Source: JBEGHD01 sp049334165 (GTDB lineage: Bacteria; Bacteroidota; Bacteroidia; Flavobacteriales_D; Sanyastnellaceae). From it: a DNA stretch of 64,000 bases. This document shows, one piece after another, positions 53,339-61,619 of this stretch. The notes under the pieces are model-generated. The model was not told the origin of the DNA. It saw only the letters and a list, made by a program, of their open reading frames with translations, and ran no database searches. The position numbers and the translations under genes are program-made. Within the stretch, counting starts at the first letter, position 1. Every line of letters begins with the position of its first letter. The stretch lies in assembly GCA_049334165.1 (NCBI GenBank), contig JBEGHD010000007.1; one strand, 5' to 3'.

Positions 53339-54997
53339 TTAGATCTCGCCCATTAGCTCTCGGGCATTATTCATTGCAGCCTCGGTTGTTTTTTCACCGC
53401 TGAGCATTTGAGCAATTTCCTTCACTCTGTCGTTTCCTGTGAGTGGGGTGAGGTAGGTAGAAGTCGAGTTTGAGTCGGTCAACTTATAGACTTTGAAATG
53501 GTGGTTCCCTTTTCCTGCAATTTGAGGCAGATGTGTGATTGTGATGAGCTGCATGTTGTTGCTCATTTCCTTCATCACTTCTCCCATTTTGCTGGCGACT
53601 TCACCCGAAACACCAGAGTCGATCTCATCGAGAATCAAAACCGGAAGAGCCTTGTGACGCGAAATTGATGCTTTGAGTGCCAACATGACCCGCGAGGTTT
53701 CACCGCCTGAAGCAATTTTATCTATCGTTTGCGCCTGATGGCCCTTGTTAGTTTTAATCAAAAAGTCGATGTGATCTTTTCCGAGAGCATCGTAGTTTTC
53801 ACTTTCGCGGATCTCGGGATTTAGCTCAGCATGAGGCATTCCCACAAAAGACAGGATTTCTTCCACCTCTTTTTTCACCTTGGGAAGTTGTTTCTTTCTT
53901 CTTTCTGAAAGGTCTTTGGCAACTCTGGCAAGTTCACGTTCCGCATTTGCCAATTCCTTTTTGGTGGTCTCGATGTCTCCCTCGAGATTGGCCGTGTTAT
54001 CCAGTTTCTCACGAATACTTTCACGAGTTTCGATTAGTTCCTGAACTCCAGAGACGCGGTGTTTTTGTTCGAGTGAATGAATCTTATTTACCTGATCGGT
54101 GAGAAGTGAAATGCGCTCCGGGTCGAACTCTACCTGGTCAGCCGTCTGCTCAATTTCCGAAGCGATGTCCTGAACTTCGATCAAGGCACTCTTTAGCCTT
54201 TCAGAAAGGCTCTGGTAATTCTTGCTGAGATGACTGATTTCGCCAATCGCATTGGAGGCATCTTTCAGATTCACAACAACTGAAAAGTCATCTTCATCAA
54301 GTTTGGAAAAAGCCCTGGCAAGAGACGACTTGATGTCCTCAGCGTGATTTAAAGTCTGCAGCTCTTCTTCAATTTCTTCGAGATTGAGGTTGTCCAAATT
54401 GGCTTCATCAAGCTCCTCCAGTTGAAAATTTAGATAATCTTCATCTTGCGCAGATTGGGCTTGCTTTTCTTCCAGATCTTTAAGCCTGGATTTCAGCTTT
54501 CTAAAAGAAGAAAACTTAATGCTGTACTCTTTCAGAACCGTGTCGTTCTGTGCGAAAGCGTCCACGATGCTGAGCTGAAAACTCCTGTCATAAAGAAGTG
54601 AGTTTTGATGCTGAGAGTGGATGTCAATGAGCTGCTTGCCGAAGGCTTTGAGCTCATTTAACCGCACCGGAGTGTCGTTTATGAAAGCACGTGATTTGCC
54701 CGAAGGAGAGATTTCTCTTCGAACCACAGTTTCCTCATCGAAGTCGAGATCATTTTCCTCAAAAAATTTACGGAGGTTAAACTCGCCAATGGCAAAGTGA
54801 GCTTCCACGATGCACTTCACTTCGGGGTTTCTCAGTGTTTTGGTGTCGGCCCTTTCGCCAATGATCAGGCCCAGAGCACCGAGAATGATAGATTTTCCCG
54901 AACCGGTTTCTCCGGTAATTACCGAGAGACCGTTGCTGAGTTCTACCTCAATATTTTCGATCAGTGCGTAGTTTTGAATCGACAGTTGACGCAGCAT
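53339..54997 (-). CDS. recN: DNA repair protein RecN
   Basis: This 552-residue SMC-like ATPase has Walker A ITGETGSGKSIILGAL (27-42), long coiled coils (about 165-365) and the C-terminal signature with VLILDEIDSGVSGEVASKMG. It acts in double-strand-break repair by holding DNA ends and chromatids. It is the last gene of the bamD - rpoZ - coaBC - DUF4835 - recN run, after a gap of 18 bases. Confidence 0.95.
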   Translation of the reverse strand: MLRQLSIQNYALIENIEVELSNGLSVITGETGSGKSIILGALGLIIGERADTKTLRNPEVKCIVEAHFAIGEFNLRKFFEENDLDFDEETVVRREISPSGKSRAFINDTPVRLNELKAFGKQLIDIHSQHQNSLLYDRSFQLSIVDAFAQNDTVLKEYSIKFSSFRKLKSRLKDLEEKQAQSAQDEDYLNFQLEELDEANLDNLNLEEIEEELQTLNHAEDIKSSLARAFSKLDEDDFSVVVNLKDASNAIGEISHLSKNYQSLSERLKSALIEVQDIASEIEQTADQVEFDPERISLLTDQVNKIHSLEQKHRVSGVQELIETRESIREKLDNTANLEGDIETTKKELANAERELARVAKDLSERRKKQLPKVKKEVEEILSFVGMPHAELNPEIRESENYDALGKDHIDFLIKTNKGHQAQTIDKIASGGETSRVMLALKASISRHKALPVLILDEIDSGVSGEVASKMGEVMKEMSNNMQLITITHLPQIAGKGNHHFKVYKLTDSNSTSTYLTPLTGNDRVKEIAQMLSGEKTTEAAMNNARELMGEI

Positions 54998-55015
54998 ACA
55001 AGTTGTGTGAGTTTT

Positions 55016-55909
55016 TTATCCGGCCAGATCTTCGTACTTGCTGATGTTTCCGGGGTTGATCAGCTTGAGCGTTCGGTAAGCGTTTTGCCTTTCTTCCTGT
55101 GGTGCAGGTTTAAAAATCTTCACCAATTCATCAGACTTCACATAAAAATACATCTGAACGTTGTAAGAAATTGGTTTGATTTGGTGAACCTGACGCAGTC
55201 CCTGAATCGACTCGAGGATGGTAGCACGCGCCTCGTCCGTTTTGGCGTACATTTTATCAAGCCCGTGACGGTGATACTGGTAAACGCATTCGCGAAGTGG
55301 CTCAAAGGTTCTGCTCAAAATATTTTCAACGAGCCAGTACCGGTTCTTTGTTCCGTCACTTGCTCGCCACCCAATTCTACCGCCATTTTGCGCATTCGAC
55401 ACAATGGCCTGAGCTTCTTCGTAGTGATTGGTTCCGCCTTCTTCCGAAAAAGAATCGTAATCCATTCCCAGAATCATGTAGGCGTAGTAAGCCATAATCG
55501 AGGAGAGGTTGTCGGTAAACTGCCCACGACTCCAGCGAATGGCCGTGTTTTCCTGATAGTTGATGTGGATGTCCTGATCGTTTACAAAGAAGAGAGGGGT
55601 TTTGTAGTCAGATCCGTAAACGGGTCGGCTGCTCTGGATTTGCAGTTGTCCTTTAAATTCGGAAAGAGAAATCTGCTCATTCACAGTCAGCTGCATGCTC
55701 ACTTCAATCCTTTCTTCAGTGGCAAAGTCATCGTCAGTCCATTTGCGGCCGTTCATAAACTCTTCCATAGCTCGCTCCAGCGATTCGTAAACTCGTTTTT
55801 GAGTTCCCTGAATTTGAGGTGTGATTACTGAAATATCACAATTGAGTTCCTGGGCCTGGGTGCCCAAAACGAAAGCAAAGAATGTGAAAAGAAAAAGGAG
55901 CTTTTTCAT
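55016..55909 (-). CDS. DUF4835 family secreted protein
   Basis: This 297-residue protein has a signal peptide ending TQAQE (about residue 20) and the DUF4835 layout, which is restricted to Bacteroidota and lies between coaBC and recN. I recall that some annotations name this family PorD in the type IX secretion context, which I cannot verify here. Its start overlaps the coaBC stop by four bases (ATGA), so translation is coupled. It is probably periplasmic. Confidence 0.9.
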   Translation of the reverse strand: MKKLLFLFTFFAFVLGTQAQELNCDISVITPQIQGTQKRVYESLERAMEEFMNGRKWTDDDFATEERIEVSMQLTVNEQISLSEFKGQLQIQSSRPVYGSDYKTPLFFVNDQDIHINYQENTAIRWSRGQFTDNLSSIMAYYAYMILGMDYDSFSEEGGTNHYEEAQAIVSNAQNGGRIGWRASDGTKNRYWLVENILSRTFEPLRECVYQYHRHGLDKMYAKTDEARATILESIQGLRQVHQIKPISYNVQMYFYVKSDELVKIFKPAPQEERQNAYRTLKLINPGNISKYEDLAG

Positions 55910-57108
55910 CGGGTTGATCTCTCTATAATTTGATTAACGATTTCTGTTGCCACTTCAGCTTTTGACAGCAACTCAAATCTAACAATTTTATCATCGCTCG
56001 AAATGATGCTCACCTTGTTAGTGTCGTGGCCAAAGCCGGCACCTTTATCGCGAAGCGAGTTGAGAACGATGAAATCGAGGTTTTTCTTGTGCAGTTTTTT
56101 TCTGGCATTTTCTTCCTCATCGTTCGTCTCCAAAGCAAAGCCAACCAAAAACTGTTTTTCGCTCTTGATTTCCCCCAGAGAAGCCAGAATATCTTTTGTA
56201 GGCTCCATTTCAATGCTCATGGAGGCCTCGCTCTTTTTAATTTTTTTGTCAGCTTGGTTTGCGGGTCTGTAGTCGGATACAGCTGCGGCCATCACGGCTC
56301 CGTCCGCATTTTTAAAGGCCTCATGACAAGCGTTAAACATTTCTTCGGCCGATGTAACCGCAGTGGAGTGGATGCGTGAATGCGAAGCTGAAAGGTTAGT
56401 GGGGCCATGCACGAGTTTCACTTCAGCACCTTTGGCAGCGAGCTCTTCGGCAATTGCAAACCCCATTTTTCCCGAGCTGTGGTTTCCGATGAACCTCACA
56501 GGATCAATGCGTTCGTAAGTTGGGCCAGCCGATACCATGTAGGTTTTTCCCTTTAGCGGCAACTCGTTGAAGAAACTGTCTAAAACTGAGACGATCTGCT
56601 CGGGTTCGGCCATTCTGCCTTTTCCGGAAAGGCCACTGGCGAGCTCACCATCTTCAGAGTCGATAACGGTGTCGCCTGATTTTATCAGTGTTTCTAAGTT
56701 TCGAGAAGTGCTCTTGTGGCGATACATATCGAGATCCATAGCTGGGGCTACAAATACCGGGCACTTAGCAGAGAGGTAAGTGGCCAAAAGAAAATTGTCG
56801 CAAACGCCATTGGCCATTTTTGCAAGAGTGTTGGCCGAAGCCGGAGCAACTACCAATGCATCCGCCCAAAGTCCAAGGTCAACGTGGTTGGTCCACTCTC
56901 CGGTTTTTTCATTTTCGGTAAAATCAGAAAATACCGGGTTTTTAGACAAGGTGCTAAGGGTGAGTGGAGTGATGAAATCGTGGGAAGTTTTTGTCATCAC
57001 CACTTTCACTTCAGCTCCGCCTTTTACTAAAAGCCGAACTAGTAATGCCGATTTGTAAGCGGCAATGCTTCCGGTAACAGCTACGATTATTTTCTTCTTG
57101 TCGAACAT
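55906..57108 (-). CDS. coaBC: Bifunctional phosphopantothenoylcysteine decarboxylase / phosphopantothenate-cysteine ligase
   Basis: This 400-residue fusion performs two steps of coenzyme A synthesis. The N-terminal CoaC flavoprotein has VAVTGSIAAYKS and PASANTLAKMANGVCDN. The C-terminal CoaB part has SAGPTYERIDPVRFIGNHSSGKMG and the CTP-binding region. The ATG at 57108 is preferred over one five codons upstream. An intergenic terminator upstream separates it from rpoZ. Confidence 0.95.
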   Translation of the reverse strand: MFDKKKIIVAVTGSIAAYKSALLVRLLVKGGAEVKVVMTKTSHDFITPLTLSTLSKNPVFSDFTENEKTGEWTNHVDLGLWADALVVAPASANTLAKMANGVCDNFLLATYLSAKCPVFVAPAMDLDMYRHKSTSRNLETLIKSGDTVIDSEDGELASGLSGKGRMAEPEQIVSVLDSFFNELPLKGKTYMVSAGPTYERIDPVRFIGNHSSGKMGFAIAEELAAKGAEVKLVHGPTNLSASHSRIHSTAVTSAEEMFNACHEAFKNADGAVMAAAVSDYRPANQADKKIKKSEASMSIEMEPTKDILASLGEIKSEKQFLVGFALETNDEEENARKKLHKKNLDFIVLNSLRDKGAGFGHDTNKVSIISSDDKIVRFELLSKAEVATEIVNQIIERSTR

Positions 57109-57125
57109 TGGAATAGGATGCAAAC

Positions 57126-57158
57126 AAAAAAAGATGGCTAAAATTGACCATCTTTTTT
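57126..57158 (-). terminator. Terminator between rpoZ and coaBC
   Basis: The stem AAAAAAGATGG / CCATCTTTTTT (57127-57137 with 57148-57158) is followed on the minus strand by a T run. It could end the bamD-rpoZ message or attenuate read-through into coaBC. Confidence 0.75.
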
Positions 57159-57182
57159 CAGTTTTCTAAATATGTCAAAAGA

Positions 57183-57599
57183 TTAATCTTTCGATTCAGA
57201 GTCTTTTGCTATTTCGTTGGCCGACTCTCTGAGTTCTTTTTTCTGCTTCATTTCTTCTACCAACTTTTGCTCTTCCTCGTCTTCAACCGGGTTGCGGAAG
57301 TAAACATTGTCCTCCAGGAGTTCCTGGATGGCAATCGAGTGAGGCTTTGGCAAACGCTCGTAGAACTTTGAGATTTCGATCTGCTCGCGGTTTTCAAAAA
57401 TCTCTTCGAGGTTATCCTGGTGAGTGGCAAACTCTTCGAGCTTTGAGTGGAGCTCTTCTTTCATTTCTTGTGAAATCTGGTTTGCACGCTTTGTGAGCAC
57501 CACGATTGTCTCGAAAATGTTATCGTCAACGCGACTGTCCAGATCTTGTGTGTCTCTGGTGATTGTCGTACGAGATGCTTTTGTGTTTTTATACGTCAT
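57183..57599 (-). CDS. rpoZ: RNA polymerase omega subunit, Bacteroidota type
   Basis: This 138-residue protein matches the Bacteroidota-type omega/Rpb6-like subunit: it has a central KRANQISQEMKEELHSKL helix, the ENREQIEISKFYERLPKP region and an acidic-basic C-terminal tail. It stabilises the beta-prime subunit of RNA polymerase. It overlaps the bamD stop by four bases, a conserved arrangement in this phylum. Confidence 0.9.
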   Translation of the reverse strand: MTYKNTKASRTTITRDTQDLDSRVDDNIFETIVVLTKRANQISQEMKEELHSKLEEFATHQDNLEEIFENREQIEISKFYERLPKPHSIAIQELLEDNVYFRNPVEDEEEQKLVEEMKQKKELRESANEIAKDSESKD

Positions 57600-58405
57600 T
57601 GCTCAGCTTTAATTCCCGTGAGGCGTTCGATGGCCTCCCGGCTATTCTCAAAATATTTTTCGGCATCTTTGAAGTATTCACTCTCCGGGCCGTAATCGTC
57701 TGCAAATTTAGTAAAGCTATTAATAGTTTCCCGATAACGTTCTACTTTCTTTTTATCAATGCTATAATAAGCGTAGAGGTAGTGCGACTTTAGAAGTAAA
57801 AACTGCATCTCCTCGCGGTAGCGTGAGTCGGGAAATTCCCGAATTGTATTCTCCAACGAAATCACTGCGCTTTTGTACTGCTCGGTCTTCACGTAGAGCT
57901 TGGCAATTTCGTAGGCTTTCTTCTCCAGCTTGCTTCGCAATTGAGCGACCATTGTATTGGCGCTGTCTTTCAGTTCTGACTGTGGATAGCGATCGAGGTA
58001 CAACTGGAACTCGTCAATGGCTGCGCGAGTGTCTCGCTGATCGAGTGAGTATTTGGGCGAATTTTCATAGCTGCTCATGGCTGCCAGAAAAAGCGCCTCT
58101 TTAGCGTGCTCGCTACGCGGGTAGGTCTTCACAAAATTTTTGAAGTAGTAGTTAGAAAGGTAGTACTGATGCGTGCAAAAATGTGACTGTGCATAGTAGT
58201 AGTACACGTCTTCTGCTCGCTGCGTTCCGCGAACCAGGGCAATCAACTCTTCGAGAATTGGCAATGCTTTGTAGCATTCGCCTTCTTCGTAAAACTCTAC
58301 AGCTTTTTTGTACTTGTACTCCGCATCGTCACTTTTCAAAACCTTGTTGTATTCGCTACAAGACCACAAAAAGAGTACGGAAAATAGAATAGGTAAATAT
58401 CTCAT
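57596..58405 (-). CDS. bamD: Outer membrane assembly lipoprotein BamD
   Basis: This 269-residue lipoprotein (LFLWSC, Cys16) has five TPR-like repeats, including KYKKAVEFYEEGECYKALPILE near the start and the SDYYRYREEMQFLL-type region later. BamD helps the BAM complex insert beta-barrel proteins into the outer membrane. The ATG at 58405 places the lipobox correctly. It has a consensus promoter 20 bases upstream and is the first gene of the run ending in recN. Confidence 0.92.
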   Translation of the reverse strand: MRYLPILFSVLFLWSCSEYNKVLKSDDAEYKYKKAVEFYEEGECYKALPILEELIALVRGTQRAEDVYYYYAQSHFCTHQYYLSNYYFKNFVKTYPRSEHAKEALFLAAMSSYENSPKYSLDQRDTRAAIDEFQLYLDRYPQSELKDSANTMVAQLRSKLEKKAYEIAKLYVKTEQYKSAVISLENTIREFPDSRYREEMQFLLLKSHYLYAYYSIDKKKVERYRETINSFTKFADDYGPESEYFKDAEKYFENSREAIERLTGIKAEQ

Positions 58406-58424
58406 TCGGTCAAAAAACATCGCG

Positions 58425-58432
58425 CAAAGATA
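58425..58432 (-). promoter_or_regulatory. -7 promoter element of bamD
   Basis: The minus strand reads TATCTTTG, 20 bases before the ATG at 58405. Confidence 0.7.
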
Positions 58433-58750
58433 GCATTTTGATTTAGCTGCTATGTGAAAAATCCTTAACCTGCTTACGACAAACTTTTTACAATTTCAGG
58501 TCTAAGCAACGTCTGCGAATTTGAACAAGTATATGCGGACTGCCAAGAAATCACAATGATTTGTTCTATCCTCCGGCACTTGTTGATTAGTTCCCGAAAT
58601 AGAGGTAAGTTTCATCAATTATGCCTTTACCTTTGTCTTGGATTTGAGCATTTGGCATTATTAAGAATAGCTGTACTTTTGCCAATCGCTTTTTCGATAC
58701 GAATAATCGTTCCTTTTCGCTCAGCGGCAGGAACATAAAACATAGATGTT
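58433..58750. other. Divergent intergenic region between bamD and the SPT-like gene
   Basis: No gene was recognised. It holds the two plus-strand promoter elements at 58628 and 58674 and, on its left edge, the bamD promoter. Other small frames are not family-like. Confidence 0.55.
58628..58681 (+). promoter_or_regulatory. Two tandem -7 promoter elements of the SPT-like gene
   Basis: TACCTTTG (58628-58635) and TACTTTTG (58674-58681) are both perfect TAnnTTTG matches. The nearer one gives a leader of about 65 bases before the TTG at 58751. Two starts would allow different control, but this is inference. Confidence 0.55.
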
Positions 58751-59995
58751 TTGGATATTTTTGATAGAATAAAAGACAATCGCGGACCACTCGGACGTCA
58801 CGCTAAAGAATCGCATGGATATTTCACTTTCCCAAAGTTGGAAGGTCCTATCTCCAACAAAATGCAGTTTCGTGGCAAAGAGGTTTTGGTTTGGAGTATC
58901 AATAACTACCTCGGGCTGGCTAACCACCCAGAGGTGAGAAATGTCGATGCTGAAGCTTCCAAAGAATGGGGACTCGCTTATCCAATGGGTGCGCGAATGA
59001 TGTCTGGACAAACAAAGTATCACGAAGAGCTGGAAAGCAAGCTTGCTGAATTCATGCAGAAAGACGATGCTTTCCTTCTCAACTACGGTTACCAGGGATG
59101 CCAGTCGGCCATTGAGGCTTTGGTAGACAGAAATGATGTAATCGTTTACGATTCTGAATCTCATGCCTGCATGGTTGATGGGGTGCGTTTGCACCAGGGG
59201 AAACGTTTTGTTTTTCAGCACAACGACATGGAGAGCTTCGAGAAGCAGTTGAAACGTGCCCAAGCCCTTTGTGAAAGAACAAACGGTGGAATTCTTGTTG
59301 TTACCGAAGGCGTTTTTGGAATGGCAGGAGACCAGGGTAAACTCAAAGAAATTGTCTCTTATAAGAAGAAATACGGCTTCCGTCTCTTTGTAGACGATGC
59401 CCACGGATTTGGAACCATTGGAGAAAACGGCCGCGGTGCCGGAGATTTCCAGGGTGTGCAAGACGAAATTGATGTGTACTTCGGAACCTTCGCCAAAGCG
59501 ATGGCCTCTATCGGAGCATTCGTTGCTGCCAAGGAGCATGTGATCGAGTACCTGCGCTACAACATGCGTTCTCAAACATTTGCCAAATCTCTTCCGATGC
59601 CACTTGTAATCGGAGCACTGAAGCGTCTGGAAATGATGCAGACTATGCCGGAATTCAAGGACAACCTTTGGAAAATTGCAACGGCACTGCAAACAGGATT
59701 GAAAGAAGCTGGATTCAACATTGGAGCTACAAACTCTGCTGTAACTCCGGTTTTCCTCAGCGGTTCTCTCGGTGAAGCCACTAACATTACGTTGGACCTG
59801 CGCGAGAATCACGGAATTTTCTGTTCAATAGTAGTTTACCCGGTTGTGCCGAAGGATGTCATCATGCTTCGACTGATTCCAACTGCGGTTCACACCCTGG
59901 AAGATGTGGAATACACAATTAAGACTTTCTCGAAAATCAAAGAGAAACTGGAAGCCGGTGAATACCAGGCGGAGAAGATTGCCAGTTGGTCTTAG
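58751..59995 (+). CDS. Serine palmitoyltransferase-like alpha-oxoamine synthase
   Basis: This 414-residue PLP enzyme has the AOS signature: DDAHGFGTIG with PLP-binding Asp, FGTFAKAMAS with the PLP lysine, and SINNYLGLANHP near the N-terminus. Bacteroidota members condense serine or cysteate with an acyl thioester to make sphingoid bases or capnine-type sulfonolipids, the first committed step. The amino acid used cannot be fixed by sequence inspection. The start is a TTG at 58751, the only option before an in-frame stop. A terminator follows. Confidence 0.88.
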   Translation: MDIFDRIKDNRGPLGRHAKESHGYFTFPKLEGPISNKMQFRGKEVLVWSINNYLGLANHPEVRNVDAEASKEWGLAYPMGARMMSGQTKYHEELESKLAEFMQKDDAFLLNYGYQGCQSAIEALVDRNDVIVYDSESHACMVDGVRLHQGKRFVFQHNDMESFEKQLKRAQALCERTNGGILVVTEGVFGMAGDQGKLKEIVSYKKKYGFRLFVDDAHGFGTIGENGRGAGDFQGVQDEIDVYFGTFAKAMASIGAFVAAKEHVIEYLRYNMRSQTFAKSLPMPLVIGALKRLEMMQTMPEFKDNLWKIATALQTGLKEAGFNIGATNSAVTPVFLSGSLGEATNITLDLRENHGIFCSIVVYPVVPKDVIMLRLIPTAVHTLEDVEYTIKTFSKIKEKLEAGEYQAEKIASWS

Positions 59996-60065
59996 AATAG
60001 TGTAATTTCTTTCTAGCTCAGCCATTCGAAATGCTGATCAACCACACATAGAGATTTAAACACTT

Positions 60066-60098
60066 AAGCCCTCTTCTGTTGAAGGGGGCTTTTTTTTT
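60066..60098 (+). terminator. Rho-independent terminator after the SPT-like gene
   Basis: The stem AAGCCCTCTTC / GAAGGGGGCTT (60066-60076 with 60081-60091, one G-T wobble) is followed by a run of T and lies at the end of the convergent antitoxin gene. Confidence 0.9.
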
Positions 60099-60408
60099 AC
60101 CATTTTATGGAAAGTTGAAGTTCAGCACCTAATCCTAATTCGACTATTTTTTTCAAGGTGGAAAATCTCACTTCTTTGATGTTGTTCTCAATCTTTGAGA
60201 TATAAGATTTAGTGCTGCCTATTTTTTGAGCTAGTTCTTCTTGCGTCATTCCTTGAGATATCCTGGCTTCTTTAATCAGAACTCCTAATTTGAAATCTTC
60301 ATAATCCGCCTCAAGTTTATCTCTCTTTGGGGTGCCTACTTTTCCGTAATACTTCTCAGTCAGTTGTTCCAAAGAGGTCAGATTTTTATTGTCTTTTTTC
60401 GATTTCAT
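60097..60408 (-). CDS. HigA-type XRE antitoxin / transcriptional regulator
   Basis: This 103-residue protein has an XRE helix-turn-helix (about 50-100: ISQGMTQEELAQKIGSTKSY). It is encoded after the toxin frame with a 23-base overlap, the toxin-first order of HigBA systems. Antitoxins of this family neutralise the toxin and repress their own operon through an operator palindrome. A perfect 18-bp palindrome lies upstream of the pair. Confidence 0.88.
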   Translation of the reverse strand: MKSKKDNKNLTSLEQLTEKYYGKVGTPKRDKLEADYEDFKLGVLIKEARISQGMTQEELAQKIGSTKSYISKIENNIKEVRFSTLKKIVELGLGAELQLSIKW

Positions 60409-60712
60409 ATTCCCGCTTTAATTTTTGTGCTTGTTCAATTTCCTTTTTTGGAGTCTTCTGCGTTTTCTTTTGAAAGCCATTAATCAAAATCACTAGTTGG
60501 CCTTCGTCAAAAAAGCAGAAAATCCTGAAGATGTCACTACCTTGTTTTATCCTAATTTCATATAGACCGTCTGAATTTTTAATATGCTTGAGGTAAGTCT
60601 CCGGCACATTTTCAAGATCTTCAACAACTTTTAAGGTCCAGATGATTTTGTCTTTTACCTTCTGTCTTTGCTTTGCAAAGAATTTCTCAAAATAGTTTTT
60701 GTAATAGCTTAT
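60386..60712 (-). CDS. HigB/RelE-type toxin, start codon unresolved
   Basis: The C-terminal 73 residues (from a GTG at 60607) carry the Gp49/HigB core: SDGLYEIRIKQGSDIFRIFCFFDEG and NGFQKKTQKTPKKEIE. In the same frame the sequence continues 35 codons further upstream and encodes YYKNYFEKFFAKQRQKVKDK, matching the usual N-terminus of this toxin family, until a stop at 60728-60730. No ATG, GTG or TTG occurs in that extension. The family position of the start is occupied by ATA (60712) with AGG at 60718, each one base from ATG. The toxin may therefore be disabled or use a rare start. The true start and activity are open. Confidence 0.75.
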   Translation of the reverse strand: MSYYKNYFEKFFAKQRQKVKDKIIWTLKVVEDLENVPETYLKHIKNSDGLYEIRIKQGSDIFRIFCFFDEGQLVILINGFQKKTQKTPKKEIEQAQKLKREYEIEKRQ

Positions 60713-60742
60713 TCTCCTGTATTTCTTTTAGAAAGGCACCTT

Positions 60743-60750
60743 CAAAGATA
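60743..60750 (-). promoter_or_regulatory. -7 promoter element of the HigBA pair
   Basis: The minus strand reads TATCTTTG, which would start transcription about 25 bases before the ATA at 60712. This fits translation of the extended toxin frame rather than the distant GTG at 60607. Confidence 0.65.
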
Positions 60751-60756
60751 GTGAAA

Positions 60757-60774
60757 GTTTCACTTAAGTGAAAC
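60757..60774. promoter_or_regulatory. Perfect 18-bp palindrome, likely HigA operator
   Basis: GTTTCACTTAAGTGAAAC is a perfect palindrome directly upstream of the -7 element of the toxin-antitoxin pair. The position and length suit binding by the XRE antitoxin. Binding itself is inferred. Confidence 0.6.
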
Positions 60775-60832
60775 AAGTAATCAGAAAAATTTCTCCGATT
60801 AGAGATAGCCCGTTAACTTCGCGGCAAATAAA

Positions 60833-61585
60833 ATGAAAATGCAACGCTACTTCGTCAAACTAGCCTATGACGGCACCAACTACAGCGGTTGGCAACGACA
60901 GGAAAATGCTGTTTCTGTGCAGCAAACTCTCGAAAAGTGCCTGAGTGTGATTCTTCGGGAGGAGATAAAAATGATGGGGTGTGGTAGAACCGACACAGGT
61001 GTGCATGCCTCTAAATTCTATGCGCACTTTGATGTAGCTGAAAAGCTCAATGAATTAGGGAAAATAGTCTTCAAGCTCAATCGCTTTTTACCGCCAGACA
61101 TTGCCATTCATGAAATTATTGAGGTAGGAGAAAACGACCATACGAGATTTGATGCAGTAGAAAGAGAGTACCAGTATTTCGTTCACTTTCAGAAAAATCC
61201 TTTCTTCACTAAAACTTCATATCTGTCTTTTAGAGACCTCGATTTAGAAAAGATGAACGAGGCTGCAGAGCTCTTAATCAAGGAAAGTGACTTTTCAGCT
61301 TTTTGCAAAGCCGGAAGTCAAAACAAATCGACAATCTGTGATGTTAAAGTCGCTGTTTGGAAATGGATAGAGGAGGAGCAAGGCATTGTTTTCACGATTC
61401 GGGCCAATCGCTTTTTACGCAACATGGTAAGGGCAGTGGTCGGAACACTTTTCGAAGTCGGAATGGGGAATCTCACTGTTGAAGATTTTCAGAAAATAAT
61501 CGAGAGCAAGGACCGGAGAAGAGCCGGAAGCTCGGCCCCCGCGAGAGGGTTGTTTTTGACCGATGTCGTCTATCCCTTTTTGTAA
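60833..61585 (+). CDS. truA: tRNA pseudouridine(38-40) synthase TruA
   Basis: This 250-residue enzyme has the catalytic Asp54 in GCGRTDTGVHA and N-terminal YDGTNYSGWQRQ. It modifies uridines 38-40 in the anticodon arm of tRNAs. A near-consensus promoter (TAACTTCG, 60812) precedes the ATG. It is followed by the ABC transporter gene after 34 bases, so they may form one unit. Confidence 0.94.
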   Translation: MKMQRYFVKLAYDGTNYSGWQRQENAVSVQQTLEKCLSVILREEIKMMGCGRTDTGVHASKFYAHFDVAEKLNELGKIVFKLNRFLPPDIAIHEIIEVGENDHTRFDAVEREYQYFVHFQKNPFFTKTSYLSFRDLDLEKMNEAAELLIKESDFSAFCKAGSQNKSTICDVKVAVWKWIEEEQGIVFTIRANRFLRNMVRAVVGTLFEVGMGNLTVEDFQKIIESKDRRRAGSSAPARGLFLTDVVYPFL

Positions 61586-61619
61586 TTTCGCCATCTGCTT
61601 TTTTAAAGAATAAACAAGA

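Noticed and set aside
54797..55831. A long 344-codon plus-strand frame opposite recN and the DUF4835 gene
   Set aside because: It lies wholly antisense to two well-supported genes, lacks a domain and follows the codon-phase shadow pattern.
58721..59812. A 363-codon minus-strand frame opposite the SPT-like gene
   Set aside because: The plus-strand gene has clear PLP-enzyme motifs, and the antisense frame has none and no promoter of its own.
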